Below, piece by piece: positions 34,676-43,569 of a DNA stretch of 64,000 bases. Both the position numbers and the translations under genes were made by a program. The DNA is from Paenibacillus foliorum. GTDB lineage: Bacteria; Bacillota; Bacilli; Paenibacillales; NBRC-103111. The stretch is taken from contig NZ_WHOD01000079.1 of the NCBI RefSeq assembly GCF_013141765.1, positions 1 to 64,000 of the forward strand, written 5' to 3'. A model generated the notes under the pieces. That model was not told the DNA's origin. It searched no databases and was given only the letters and a program-made list of their open reading frames with translations. Positions within the stretch are counted from its first letter, which is position 1. Every line of letters starts with the position of its first letter.

Positions 34676-35047
34676 ATGAGTACTCAAAGAACTGTGACCA
34701 TCTACCAATACCCCCAATGCGGGACTTGCCGGAATGCGCTAAAGTCTCTTAAGCAAAAAGGGATGGAGGTGGAAGCCGTCCATATTTTCGATAATCCTCC
34801 GGACAGTGGACAGATTAAGCAAATGATTCAACAAAGCGGTCTTGAAATGAAAAAATGGTTTAATACATCTGGGGAAGTTTACAAAGAAATGAAATTGAAG
34901 GATAAACTTTCGCAAATGACCGAGGAACAGCAGATTGAACTGCTCGCCACTAACGGTCGTCTCATTAAACGTCCGATTGTTACCGACGGAACGAAGGTAA
35001 CTGTAGGCTATAAAGAAGAACAATATGAGCAGGTCTGGGGCGTGTAA
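34676..35047 (+). CDS. ArsC/Spx-family thioredoxin-fold protein (YusI-like)
   Basis: A 123-residue thioredoxin-fold protein with the redox pair C15-x-x-C18 in YPQCGTCRNA, and the ArsC-family segments KKWFNTSGEVYKEM and KRPIVTDG. It resembles B. subtilis YusI, a member of the Spx/ArsC group without known reaction. The absence of the Spx-type conserved RNA polymerase contact and of a full arsenate-reductase anion site makes reductase or regulator function unclear. I pick ATG 34676 (AGGAA ten bases upstream); TTG 34634 would add 14 basic residues. Confidence 0.8.
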   Translation: MSTQRTVTIYQYPQCGTCRNALKSLKQKGMEVEAVHIFDNPPDSGQIKQMIQQSGLEMKKWFNTSGEVYKEMKLKDKLSQMTEEQQIELLATNGRLIKRPIVTDGTKVTVGYKEEQYEQVWGV

Positions 35048-35075
35048 TCCCCTAGTTGAAGGAGCGTGAACGCTG

Positions 35076-36140
35076 TTGCAGCAAAGAAAAAATAAAAAAA
35101 ATCCGCTGTGGATGATCGGTGCCGCAGGGGTGTTTCTCCTTACTCAGGGCAAGTTTTTGCTGGCCCTTCTGAAATTCGGGAAATTCGGTGGAGTCTTTCT
35201 TTCGATGTTAATTTCCATAGGCGCTTATGCGATCATTTTTCCTTGGAGTTTTGCGGTTGGGTTTGTATTACTCATATTGGTGCATGAATTAGGTCATGTT
35301 ATAGCGGCCAAGCAGAAAGGGCTGCCCGTATCTGCACCTATGTTTATTCCATTCCTTGGAGCCTTTATTAATATGAAGCGCCATCCGAGAGATGCGGTTA
35401 CAGAAGCTTATATTGCTATAGGCGGCCCTGTTCTAGGAAGCATTGGCGCACTTGCCGTGTTTGGAGCTGCTATTTATTTTGAAAGTCCATTACTGTATAG
35501 CTTGGCACTAGCTGGTTTTTTGATTAATTTGTTTAATCTCATTCCGATTCATCCTCTAGATGGTGGCCGAATTGTCACTGCGGTGTCAAGATGGTTATGG
35601 CTGGTCGGCTTGATTGGCGGTCTGGTGCTGATTATTTACAATTTCAGTATCATTCTCTGCATCATTTGGGCAATGTTCGCCTACGACCTTTACAAGAAAT
35701 ATGTGAAGCACCGCAAAACAGGTGGCGAGAAGCGTGCTATGGCGGCAAGCTTTTTGATTCCGGCAGAGCCCTTGATAGCTGAAGGCTATTTAATTCCTGG
35801 TGAAGAGCATAAAAGAGAGCTGGACTTTGTCACGTATTCGGATCTGGAAGGGCAGCAGTATGTTTATGTTATCTGGGAGGGCTTGAACTTTACAGGCACC
35901 ATTCCGCTAATGCAGCAAGCCTTAATCCGCAAGACCCATGTGACGAGACTGGAACGTATACAGAAGGAAGACGGACTGCATCTGATGATACATTGTCAGG
36001 TGGATTACGATCCTTTTGATAATGATAAGTATTATGAGGTCCCGATTGCTTCACGGTGGAAATTCGGAATCGCGTACTTTGCACTTGCAGGCTTTCTGTT
36101 TGCTATGATGTCTTTGGTTCATAAGGTTGGAAATATATAA
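35076..36140 (+). CDS. M50-family membrane metalloprotease
   Basis: The zinc-binding HELGH is at residues 70-74 and the second metal motif is in NLIPIHPLDGGR (LDGG at 161-164), both within membrane segments; these define site-2-type proteases that cut inside the membrane. The 354 residues have about six helices in the first 205, then a soluble domain of about 120 residues, and a last C-terminal helix. No PDZ domain is seen. The substrate is unknown; relatives cleave anti-sigma factors or SpoIVFB-type targets. TTG 35076 has GAAGGAG eleven bases upstream. It lies 28 bp behind the YusI-like gene and is probably transcribed with it. Confidence 0.88.
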   Translation: MQQRKNKKNPLWMIGAAGVFLLTQGKFLLALLKFGKFGGVFLSMLISIGAYAIIFPWSFAVGFVLLILVHELGHVIAAKQKGLPVSAPMFIPFLGAFINMKRHPRDAVTEAYIAIGGPVLGSIGALAVFGAAIYFESPLLYSLALAGFLINLFNLIPIHPLDGGRIVTAVSRWLWLVGLIGGLVLIIYNFSIILCIIWAMFAYDLYKKYVKHRKTGGEKRAMAASFLIPAEPLIAEGYLIPGEEHKRELDFVTYSDLEGQQYVYVIWEGLNFTGTIPLMQQALIRKTHVTRLERIQKEDGLHLMIHCQVDYDPFDNDKYYEVPIASRWKFGIAYFALAGFLFAMMSLVHKVGNI

Positions 36141-36250
36141 ACTTTTCAGAGCTTATGAAGCGAGTTTTCAACGACGAAAACATGTACTTCTTGGTGCTGA
36201 GAAATTGACTTTTTTGAACTCTCACTTTAAATAAAAGAGGTTATTATCCT

Positions 36251-37435
36251 ATGGAACGATTCCAATCTAAGCGGCTCTCCTTAATGGGTTCCGCTATTTT
36301 TTCTGAAATGGCTGGGTGGAAGGAAGAGGTTCGAAGCAGTGGAACCGATGTTATCGATCTGGGCATAGGCAGTCCTGATCGTCCTCCGTCTGAGAGGGTC
36401 ATGCAAGCAATGGAACAGGCTGTTCGCAAGCCGGAAGTATACGGTTACCCCACTTCGGAAGGAAGTCCGGCTTTTCGTAACGCAGTTGCGCGTTGGTACA
36501 AGCATCGATTCCATGTAACGCTCGATCCGGAGCGGGAAATTGTGACCCTCATGGGCTCTCAAGACGGACTTGCTCATCTAGCTATGGCTATTACGGATCC
36601 GGGAGACACGGTGCTGGTGCCTGATCCAGGCTATCCCATCTATGGGGCGAGCTTGGTCTTAGCCGGAGTAACACCTCATTTCATACCGTTAAGAGAAGAA
36701 AATGACTTTTTACCAAAGCTGGAAGAAATCCCTCAGCAAATTGCTCAAAAGGCGAAATTTATTTTGTTGAATTACCCAAGTAACCCATTATCGGCTGTAG
36801 CTTCCTATGCGTTTTTTGAAGAGTTGGTAAGCTATGCCAAAATGCATGATCTAATAATAGTACACGACCTAGCCTACTCAGAAATGGCGTTCGATGGGTT
36901 CCGCCCTATGAGCATTTTGGAGATTGAAGGGGCCAAAGAGGTGGCTGTCGAATTTCATTCTTTGTCGAAGAGCTTTAACATGGCTGGCTGCCGGATAGCC
37001 TTCATGGTCGGACAACCGGATGTTGTAAAGGCGCTGCGTGTACTAAAGTCTAATATTGATTATGGCGTCTTTCTGGCGGTTCAGGAAGCGGGTATTGCTG
37101 CATTAGAGGAAGATATGGAGCAGGGCGAGTCAGCGGCCGGACTGTACGAACTCAGACGTGATATTGTGATCGAGGGTCTGGCTGCAGCAGGCTGGAATAT
37201 TCCTCGACCGAAAGCAACGATGTTCATTTGGGCACGTATTCCTGAGGGCTGGACGTCTCGACAAATTTCCCGGGAAATTTTGTATAAAGCAGGAGTCGTG
37301 GTAATCCCAGGTGATGCCTTCGGCCAAGAGGGCGAAGGTTATGTCCGCATAGCGTTGGTACAGGAAGAAGCAGTATTGCGTGAGGCGGTGCGGCGGATTG
37401 CCGTATTTCTCCAGACAGCTAAAGCTCAAAAGTAA
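36251..37435 (+). CDS. PLP-dependent aminotransferase, class I (LL-diaminopimelate-aminotransferase-like)
   Basis: A complete fold type I aminotransferase of 394 residues. The PLP lysine is K240 in HSLSKSFNMAGCR. Other conserved stretches are IDLGIGSPDRPP (35-46), PDPGYPIYG (124-132) and NYPSNP (174-179). The overall pattern is that of the DapL/MJ1391-type branch, which uses LL-diaminopimelate, but many relatives are uncharacterised and other amino donors are equally possible. The gene stands alone; a purine-rich AAAAGAGG site precedes the ATG. Confidence 0.85.
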   Translation: MERFQSKRLSLMGSAIFSEMAGWKEEVRSSGTDVIDLGIGSPDRPPSERVMQAMEQAVRKPEVYGYPTSEGSPAFRNAVARWYKHRFHVTLDPEREIVTLMGSQDGLAHLAMAITDPGDTVLVPDPGYPIYGASLVLAGVTPHFIPLREENDFLPKLEEIPQQIAQKAKFILLNYPSNPLSAVASYAFFEELVSYAKMHDLIIVHDLAYSEMAFDGFRPMSILEIEGAKEVAVEFHSLSKSFNMAGCRIAFMVGQPDVVKALRVLKSNIDYGVFLAVQEAGIAALEEDMEQGESAAGLYELRRDIVIEGLAAAGWNIPRPKATMFIWARIPEGWTSRQISREILYKAGVVVIPGDAFGQEGEGYVRIALVQEEAVLREAVRRIAVFLQTAKAQK

Positions 37436-37501
37436 TGCTGACAACCCAATGCGCTTTCTCATAAAGCATTTTGTAGTGAGTTAACTCCGCAATATGTACA
37501 A

Positions 37502-37551
37502 AAGAACCTTCAAACCACCAATAATGTGGGGACTTGAGGTTCTTTTTTTTG
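37502..37551 (+). terminator. Intrinsic terminator after the aminotransferase gene
   Basis: AAGAACCTTCAA pairs with TTGAGGTTCTT (an imperfect outer stem) around an inner CCAC/GTGG hairpin, followed by eight T. Confidence 0.85.
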
Positions 37552-37649
37552 TCCCTCTTTTACGAACTAAATGGATGCTGCAATCTCCAAAATGACTTTT
37601 GGGACAGCACTCTTCTCCCAGTTGGGTATAACGATCCGATGTGTTTTAT

Positions 37650-38102
37650 TTATTCCTTTATGTACCCAGCTTTTTTTAAGACTAAGTCAGTGAAAGGATT
37701 AATATTGGGAATCGGATTGTCTAATGAGAAATACGCCAGTTCTAAACCTTCGTTGTCATTGATAACAGGAGTCCCTCCAATCTGTAACGCTTCATATACA
37801 GCCATTACATTATAAATCTCATCGCCATGTGGGTATTTGTAGTACATGTCTTTACCTGAAAAAAGGGTAATGAACTTGTACTGTTTAGCTATTAGGCCAG
37901 CCTCCTCATATAACTCACGTGCTGCTGCTTCTTCTAACGATTCCCCAAGCTCTAATGCACCTCCGATTGTTCCCCAATCCAAGCTGTCTGTTCGTTTTTG
38001 CAGTAATATGTGGCCTTTATCGTTTAGAACTATTACACAAGCACCAGCCATGATTAAGGGGCGACTTCCAACTACCTTTCTTAAATCCATTATGTAGCTC
38101 AA
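37650..38102 (-). CDS. Nudix hydrolase
   Basis: A 150-residue Nudix protein. The Nudix box is complete at residues 48-70, with G48, E54, R62-E63, E66-E67 and G69 in the right spacing. Proteins of this size usually hydrolyse nucleoside diphosphate derivatives or oxidised nucleotides; the substrate cannot be read from the sequence. The TTG start at 38102 has GGGAG seven bases upstream; ATG 38090 is possible. It is a lone minus-strand gene between two plus-strand genes. Confidence 0.88.
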   Translation of the reverse strand: MSYIMDLRKVVGSRPLIMAGACVIVLNDKGHILLQKRTDSLDWGTIGGALELGESLEEAAARELYEEAGLIAKQYKFITLFSGKDMYYKYPHGDEIYNVMAVYEALQIGGTPVINDNEGLELAYFSLDNPIPNINPFTDLVLKKAGYIKE

Positions 38103-38227
38103 ATTAACACTCCCTACCCTATTATTATCTGAGATGTAATTCGACTAATGTCTATACATTCCTTTTTTGAATAATGCAGCTTAAATCGTAAATACTACCT
38201 GTGATTCCATTAGGAGGATCGGAGGGG

Positions 38228-38710
38228 TTGGATATACGAAGAATAGTGAGTATTTTATTTGGCCTTTTTCTCTTATTGCAAGTTCCGATAACGGAATTGT
38301 ATGCGGCTGCCGCCGCTCCGTCAGTTAATGCAGAGGATGAGAGCTACATAGAATCAAAAGCATACCGATCGGGTAGGGGAAGCTACCGCTCACCGGCAGG
38401 AGGCTACACCGGAGGGAACCGCAGTGGGATTAATCCTGGAAATAATGCGGGTCAAACCACACGGAGGCCAGGAGTCAATGAACCAGCCAATCGAACTCCC
38501 GGTGCATCGACGGGCAGATTTGGTAGCTTTTTCGGAGGATTAGCTGCGGGAACCTTACTCGGTAGCATATTAAATCCTTTCGGCTTTGGTGGTTATGGAG
38601 GAGCAGGGATGGGTGGAGGTTTTTCACTGATAGGAATTTTGTTTTGGGCGGTTATTATTTATATGGCATACCGTGTGCTGCGCAGACTGTTTGGGGGCAC
38701 GCGGCAATAG
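38228..38710 (+). CDS. Exported or membrane protein with glycine-rich region
   Basis: The TTG start at 38228 has AGGAGG ten bases upstream. The first 30 residues form a signal sequence ending in an Ala-rich YAAAAAP stretch. A Ser/Gly/Arg/Asn-rich part of about 70 residues follows (RSGRGSYRSPAGGYTGG), then FGSFFGGLAAGTLLGSILNPFG and a C-terminal membrane helix with basic end. The layout matches small Firmicutes proteins related to the N-terminal part of Tim44-like membrane proteins, but the Tim44 domain itself is lacking. The function is unknown. Confidence 0.7.
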   Translation: MDIRRIVSILFGLFLLLQVPITELYAAAAAPSVNAEDESYIESKAYRSGRGSYRSPAGGYTGGNRSGINPGNNAGQTTRRPGVNEPANRTPGASTGRFGSFFGGLAAGTLLGSILNPFGFGGYGGAGMGGGFSLIGILFWAVIIYMAYRVLRRLFGGTRQ

Positions 38711-38720
38711 CGTTTCGATG

Positions 38721-38748
38721 GGGACCTGAGAGCAGGTCTCTTTTTTTA
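38721..38748 (+). terminator. Intrinsic terminator after the glycine-rich protein gene
   Basis: GACCT (38723-38727) and AGGTC (38734-38738) form the stem around GAGAGC, followed by a run of seven T. Confidence 0.75.
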
Positions 38749-38973
38749 ACATATAGAATTATATGTTTTTGGGTTTGTGGTGAGCGAAGCTTACTCCTTC
38801 AAGCTCAACCATATCCTCGAACTTGCAAAATGAGGTATTGCTCAGGTGCGGTAACCTACGTGTCGATCGTAGTGCCCGAGGGGCATCGATTGTCCGATGT
38901 GTAGCCTGGCTTCCAAGTGAGTGAAGGAGATAGCGGAAGTAGAATTTCCGCTCCTCCTAAAAAAGCATAAAAA

Positions 38974-39017
38974 CAGAGAAATAACGGAATAGTTTGTTCC
39001 GTTATTTCTCTGCTTTT
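38974..39017. terminator. Long perfect inverted repeat with T-run
   Basis: CAGAGAAATAACGGAA (38974-38989) pairs over all 16 positions with TTCCGTTATTTCTCTG (38997-39012), then C and five T. No coding gene ends just before it, so it may be a terminator carried by a repeat element and not the end of a gene. Confidence 0.7.
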
Positions 39018-39097
39018 TGTGTAAAGGACTCCTATTCGCCTGGTTAAAGGAAGTCCGGCTTCCGCTAAGTCCCTGAATGGGAGGCGGTGGAGAGAAT

Positions 39098-39118
39098 AAC
39101 GGAACTTTCAGTTCCGTT
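39098..39118. repeat. Second inverted repeat with the same AACGGAA core
   Basis: AACGGAAC pairs with GTTCCGTT around TTTCA. The core AACGGAA is shared with the 16-bp stem 100 bp upstream, suggesting a small dispersed repeat family. Confidence 0.6.
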
Positions 39119-39125
39119 CAAAGAG

Positions 39126-39450
39126 ATCAAGGAACAACTGGGTGGTCATATTCCGTATGAAAACTTTAAAATAATCCCGTTACTATGGGATTTATTCGAG
39201 AAGGTTGAAAAAGGTAAGTGAAATATTAGTAATAAACTGGCAAAAAGAAGTAAGAAAATGGATCGTACGGGCTCAAAAGCAGTTAAAACGGAGGAATGGG
39301 AGAGAACGAATTCAAAAAGCAACAGGAAAAGACCCACAGGTCTGTCCAAAATGCGAATGTTATTATGTATACAAGGGGGAAGTCTGTCTGGAAGAAGGTA
39401 AACTTACGATAGAAATGCAGAATGCGAGAAGACCACACGAGGCTGTTTAG
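39126..39450 (+). pseudogene. Frameshifted remnant with zinc-ribbon C-terminus, possibly from a transposase
   Basis: A frame open from before 39126 to 39221 encodes EQLGGHIPYENFKIIPLLWD and stops. A second frame opening at 39205 runs to 39450 and encodes a basic stretch followed by CPKCECYYVYKGEVC, a zinc-ribbon pattern. The second frame has no start with a ribosome binding site. Such C-terminal Cys clusters end some IS transposases, and the first part could belong to the same lost gene. The identity is a guess; the decay is fairly clear from the frame break. Confidence 0.4.
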
Positions 39451-39946
39451 AAAGGATGATTGGAGATCTTACCGGGAAGCAAGAAAACAAAAAAGAAAAA
39501 GTAAAAAGCGCCGATGTCGGTATCTGCTGTCCAAACAGACAGTGAAGTATATATGTTTGACTTATTTGGAGAGCGAAAACATACGGCTTGATGTGGTAAG
39601 AGAATTGGATGGAATGGATCAAGGAGATCCGACTGTCCCGCCACAATTTATGTGTGAAAGCTGTGGTGGAGCTATGTATCCCGAGTACTACAAAGGGGTA
39701 CATGGCTATGAATATCGCCTGACCGATAGGTTAGGAGCAATAAAGAAAGGAGTAGAACAAAAGAGGGCATGGATGTGGGGTGGAGGAGCGACAGCGTCCG
39801 CTTTTGAAGCTCGTGTTCCCACCGCTGCAAGCCATAAATTCAAAGGAACACGACTTCAACAGCGGCTGGAATCCCACATCCATCCCTCCAAAACGCACAA
39901 ACGTAAATTGTACACCAAGGACGCCGCAAGGCGTTTTTCTTTATAA
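39422..39946 (+). CDS. Uncharacterised small zinc-ribbon protein, possibly remnant
   Basis: The frame of 174 residues starts very basic (KDDWRSYREARKQKRKSKKR), then shows a compact, protein-like middle with CESCGGAMYPEYYKGVHGYEY and a C-terminal part from about residue 105 that looks like translated non-coding DNA. The real product may be only the middle, about 55-80 residues. C-x-x-C is single, so zinc binding would need partners or a dimer. I do not recognise the family. Its start overlaps the end of the preceding remnant. Confidence 0.35.
   Translation: MREDHTRLFRKDDWRSYREARKQKRKSKKRRCRYLLSKQTVKYICLTYLESENIRLDVVRELDGMDQGDPTVPPQFMCESCGGAMYPEYYKGVHGYEYRLTDRLGAIKKGVEQKRAWMWGGGATASAFEARVPTAASHKFKGTRLQQRLESHIHPSKTHKRKLYTKDAARRFSL
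39915..39942 (+). terminator. Small intrinsic terminator
   Basis: ACGCC-GCAA-GGCGT at about 39919-39934 followed by TTTTCTTT. It ends whatever transcript crosses the zinc-ribbon frame. Confidence 0.65.
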
Positions 39947-40271
39947 CTTAAACCCTTCCCTTCTATTCCTCTTACTGAGTGGGAGAGGAACAAGGATGCG
40001 CTATTTTGCCATGCACACGTGATCATTCTAGCGGAATGGAACTAGATCCTTGCTTTTCAATGGATCATGATAAACGACCTCATAGCAAGTGGAACGAGCA
40101 GACGCTTTTTCTTACTTTCAGAGAACCAATTTGGCAGTACATCCAGCTTGTCCTCGCTTGCTAAAGATGTCATGAAATTGCACTCCATTCTGTCGTCAAA
40201 TTGCAATTCAAAGAAATGGAAAAACATGCTAAGATTAATTCAAGTCATTATTTTATAGGAGGAATTATCTT
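39947..40271 (+). promoter_or_regulatory. Leader of the Gfo/Idh operon with a direct repeat
   Basis: This 325-bp gap shows no believable gene. Near its end the octamer AAATTGCA stands at 40175-40182 and again at 40198-40205, 23 bp apart, about two helical turns. That spacing is normal for a dimeric or two-domain AraC-type regulator, and an AraC/cupin regulator is the third gene of this cluster. The site AGGAGG lies just before the ATG at 40272. Confidence 0.4.
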
Positions 40272-41354
40272 ATGTCGGTTAAAGTAAAAGTAGCTATAAT
40301 CGGGTGTGGAGGCATCGCGAACGGCAAACATTTGCCTGCCCTGTCTAAGCTGGATCATGTTGAGATTGTCGCTTTTTGTGATATCATATTGGAAAAGGCT
40401 CAACAGGCTGCCGAGAAATACGGTGTCGCTGAAGCTAAGGTTTACGAAAGCTACCAGGAGCTATTAAAGGATAGTTCTGTTGATATAATTCATGTATGTA
40501 CCCCGAATGATTCTCATGCTGAAATCTCGATTGCAGCCTTGGAAGCAGATAAGCATGTAATGTGTGAAAAGCCGATGGCCAAGACAGCAGCAGATGCACG
40601 CCGTATGGTGGAAGCCGCGAAAAGAACGGGCAAGAAGCTGACTATTGGCTACAATAATCGTTTTCGTTCGGACAGCCAATATTTAAAAAAGGTTTGCGAG
40701 GAAGGCGACTTGGGAGAAATCTATTTTGCAAAATCTCATGCGATTCGCCGTCGTGCTGTTCCGACATGGGGTGTGTTTTTGGATGAGGAGAAACAAGGCG
40801 GCGGTCCGCTTATCGATATCGGTACGCATGCGCTCGATTTGACGCTGTGGGTGATGAATAACTATGAACCGAAGGCTGTTCTTGGAACAACTTTCCATAA
40901 GCTGTCACAGAAAGAAAACGCTGCCAACGCTTGGGGCTCTTGGGATCCGAAGAAATTCACTGTAGAGGATTCAGCTTTTGGCATGATCACTATGAAGAAT
41001 GGGGCAACCATTATTTTGGAGTCAAGCTGGGCTTTGAATACATTGGATGTGAAGGAAGCGAAGTGTACGCTGAGCGGTACTGAGGGCGGAGCTGATATGG
41101 AGGACGGCTTGCGAATTAATGGTGAAAAGCACAGTCGTCTATATAAAAACCAAGTCCAGCTGGATGCTAAAGGCGTAGATTTCTATGATGGAAAACAAGA
41201 AAACATGCAGGATACGGAAATTCGCTTATGGATCGATGCGGTATTAAACGATAAGCAGCCTATTGTAACCCCAGAGCAAGCTTGCGTTGTATCAGAAATT
41301 CTTGAAGCGATTTATGAATCTGCGAAGACCGGCAAAGCCGTTTACTTCGATTAA
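40272..41354 (+). CDS. Gfo/Idh/MocA-family NAD(P)-dependent oxidoreductase
   Basis: The N-terminal Rossmann fold carries VAIIGCGGIANGKHLPAL (about residues 7-24), the family motif CEKPMAK near residue 98, and a C-terminal alpha/beta domain with GGPLIDIGTHALDL near residue 176, where the D and H lie in the active site. Enzymes of this family oxidise or epimerise sugars and inositols; the substrate cannot be read off. The length of 360 is usual. A strong AGGAGG site precedes ATG 40272. The next gene, 24 bp later, is of the same family, so the pair may act in series on one sugar. Confidence 0.88.
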   Translation: MSVKVKVAIIGCGGIANGKHLPALSKLDHVEIVAFCDIILEKAQQAAEKYGVAEAKVYESYQELLKDSSVDIIHVCTPNDSHAEISIAALEADKHVMCEKPMAKTAADARRMVEAAKRTGKKLTIGYNNRFRSDSQYLKKVCEEGDLGEIYFAKSHAIRRRAVPTWGVFLDEEKQGGGPLIDIGTHALDLTLWVMNNYEPKAVLGTTFHKLSQKENAANAWGSWDPKKFTVEDSAFGMITMKNGATIILESSWALNTLDVKEAKCTLSGTEGGADMEDGLRINGEKHSRLYKNQVQLDAKGVDFYDGKQENMQDTEIRLWIDAVLNDKQPIVTPEQACVVSEILEAIYESAKTGKAVYFD

Positions 41355-41378
41355 AGCGGAAGCGGAGGAACCAAACCT

Positions 41379-42398
41379 ATGATTAGAGTTGCGATGCTGA
41401 GCTTTTGGCATGTTCATGCCAAGGATTACGCTCGTCAGGCGGTTGAACATCCGGATACTGAAATTGTTGCCTTGTGGGACGAACTTCCTGAGCGCGGCCG
41501 TAAGGAATCGGAAGATCGTGGCGTTCGGTTTTATGAAAACTTGAACGAGCTGCTTGCCCAACCCGACATTGATGCGGTTATTGTTGATACGCCAACTAAC
41601 ATTCATCGGGATGTGATTATAGCTGCGGCAAAAGCTGGTAAGCATATTTTTACGGAAAAAGTTGTAGCAACAACCATTAAGGAATGCAATGAAATCGTTG
41701 CTGCCGTTGAAGAGGCGGGAGTTAAGCTAACGGTATCACTACCCAGATTGAACTTTAATTACACCTTAGCCATACAGGATATTATTAATAAGGGGCTGCT
41801 AGGTGAACTGACATTAGTCCGCACCCGTCTCTCCCATAATGGCGCTCTACCTTCGGACCGTGGGCCTGATGGTTGGCTCCCATCGCATTTCTATAATAAA
41901 GAGCAATGCGGCGGCGGTGCGATGATCGATTTAGGCTGCCATCCCATGTATTTAGCGCGTTTATTCATGGGGCTTCCTGAGAGCGTAACGGCAAATTACG
42001 GCTATGTGACGGGTAAAGAGGTTGAGGATAATGCTATTTCGGTTCTTCGATATTCGAGCGGAGCGCTAGCTGTTATTGAAGCTGGATTTGTAAATCCCTT
42101 CTCCCCGTTCGTCATTGAGCTGCACGGAACGGAAGGCAGCTTACTCTTCTCGACACATGATAACAAGCTGTTGGTCCGCAGCTCCAAGCTTGGCGAGGAA
42201 GCTAAGAAGGAGTGGCAGGCACAAGAATTGCCGGAAGAACGCGAGTCTGCGTTCCATCAGTGGGTTGCACATATTCAGAATGGAACGATTGCATCTGAAA
42301 ATATCCAATATGCCTTAGATTTAACCCGATTAATGGAAGCTTCGAATGCATCGGCTCGTTCGGGAGCAGCGTTTAAGCTAAGCGACTTATCGGAGTAA
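41379..42398 (+). CDS. Gfo/Idh/MocA-family oxidoreductase, second
   Basis: A 339-residue relative of the previous protein, with a divergent dinucleotide start (VAMLSFWHVHAKDY, lacking the normal GxGxxG), the EKV variant of the EKP motif (FTEKVVATT) and GGGAMIDLGCHPMYL in the active-site region. The loss of the glycine motif is typical of a subgroup of this family that also occurs with normal partners, so cofactor binding may differ. It follows the first oxidoreductase by 24 bp and leads into the AraC-type regulator gene. Confidence 0.85.
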   Translation: MIRVAMLSFWHVHAKDYARQAVEHPDTEIVALWDELPERGRKESEDRGVRFYENLNELLAQPDIDAVIVDTPTNIHRDVIIAAAKAGKHIFTEKVVATTIKECNEIVAAVEEAGVKLTVSLPRLNFNYTLAIQDIINKGLLGELTLVRTRLSHNGALPSDRGPDGWLPSHFYNKEQCGGGAMIDLGCHPMYLARLFMGLPESVTANYGYVTGKEVEDNAISVLRYSSGALAVIEAGFVNPFSPFVIELHGTEGSLLFSTHDNKLLVRSSKLGEEAKKEWQAQELPEERESAFHQWVAHIQNGTIASENIQYALDLTRLMEASNASARSGAAFKLSDLSE

Positions 42399-42512
42399 TA
42401 ATGCAACAATAAGAAGATGGGGATGCTGGCTCGTAGACCTGCTATTATTGCGGTCATGCGGGCGGCTTTTTCCATTTATATGAGCTATTACAGGAGGTGC
42501 CCAACTCAACCT

Positions 42513-43484
42513 ATGGATAATCATGGCCGCGCCACCCCCAAACCGTACCCTTTTGAATTAATGCTGGAACAGCCCTATGCAATGGATCGGCTAGATGTTG
42601 AGTTTCGTTGGGGCAACTACGGTATCCGTATGCTCAGATATCACCATACAAGCTTTGCTCCTGGGAGAACAGTTTCCTTTCATAAGCATTCAGAGTTCGA
42701 ATTTCATTTCATTCCTCGCGGAAAAGGCAAAGTGATTCTGGGCGAAACCCCTTATGCACTTCAGGAAGGTATGCTGTATCTCACTGGGCCTAATGTACTT
42801 CACTACCAAGAAGCAGACGCCAATGAAGCGATGGATGAGCTGTGTCTGCACATTGATATTGTGAAGCTGTATGACGATGGAAGCGGAAGCGATCAGGATT
42901 CGGGCATGTCGCATTGGGTGAGTAAGTGGGAAATCGCTGAGGCACAAGCCTGTGTACAGCAGCTGCAGCAGCTGCCGGTGAAGCCTGTCATGGATCAGCA
43001 TCGAGCAATGGAATGTTTTCTGAACGCTTACCGTGCGTGGTACGAGAATCAACCGGGATTGTTTACCGTAATTAAGCAGTCGATTATCCAAATATTGCTG
43101 CGCACGACCAGAGCCTATGCTTCGGTTCCTCAACCGGACCTGCCTTCCCGCGATATGAAGCATTACCGCTACAAGCTGGTGGAGCAATTCATTAAGGATA
43201 ACTTTATGGAGCCGTTGACACTGGAGACAGTTGCCGAGCGTGTACAGATCAGTCCGCGACAATTGCAGCGTATTTTCCGTGATCATACCGACGGTACGTT
43301 CAGCGAATATATCGAGCAGGTACGACTGTCGCATATTTGCAACGAATTGAGCATGAATGAGTTGACAATTGATCAGATTGCCTTTAAAAATGGCTTTTCA
43401 AGTGCCAACTATTTACACTATGTATTCAAAAAAAAGCTAGGAATGACCCCGGCGCAGTATCGTGCGCAGCATGTGCGGAATTAA
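42513..43484 (+). CDS. AraC-family regulator with cupin sensor domain
   Basis: The N-terminal cupin (about residues 30-110, with SFHKHSEFEFHFIPRGKGKV) is the expected ligand domain, followed after a linker by a double helix-turn-helix of the AraC type (LTLETVAERVQISPRQLQRI and LTIDQIAFKNGFSSANYLHY). It is cytoplasmic and should control the two oxidoreductases upstream, perhaps through the AAATTGCA repeats. The start is uncertain: AGGAGG (42492-42497) is 15 bases before ATG 42513. Upstream in-frame ATGs at 42417 and 42480 lack a site. Confidence 0.87.
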   Translation: MDNHGRATPKPYPFELMLEQPYAMDRLDVEFRWGNYGIRMLRYHHTSFAPGRTVSFHKHSEFEFHFIPRGKGKVILGETPYALQEGMLYLTGPNVLHYQEADANEAMDELCLHIDIVKLYDDGSGSDQDSGMSHWVSKWEIAEAQACVQQLQQLPVKPVMDQHRAMECFLNAYRAWYENQPGLFTVIKQSIIQILLRTTRAYASVPQPDLPSRDMKHYRYKLVEQFIKDNFMEPLTLETVAERVQISPRQLQRIFRDHTDGTFSEYIEQVRLSHICNELSMNELTIDQIAFKNGFSSANYLHYVFKKKLGMTPAQYRAQHVRN

Positions 43485-43523
43485 AAATGTCCCTTTAAAA
43501 TAATAAATAATGAAAAAACATAT

Positions 43524-43560
43524 CTTGTTGAACAAGAAGTCATGTGGTAAAATGCAATCT
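43524..43560 (+). promoter_or_regulatory. Promoter of the FMN riboswitch transcript
   Basis: An extended -10, TGG followed by TAAAAT (43548-43553), has a weak TTGTTG -35 at 43525. A small palindrome CTTGTT-G-AACAAG (43524-43536) overlaps the -35. Transcription would begin about ten bases before the riboswitch. Confidence 0.45.
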
Positions 43561-43569
43561 AATTGAATA

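Noticed and set aside
42690..43334. 214-codon minus-strand open frame inside the AraC/cupin regulator gene
   Set aside because: It is the shadow of a conserved gene and has no start signal.
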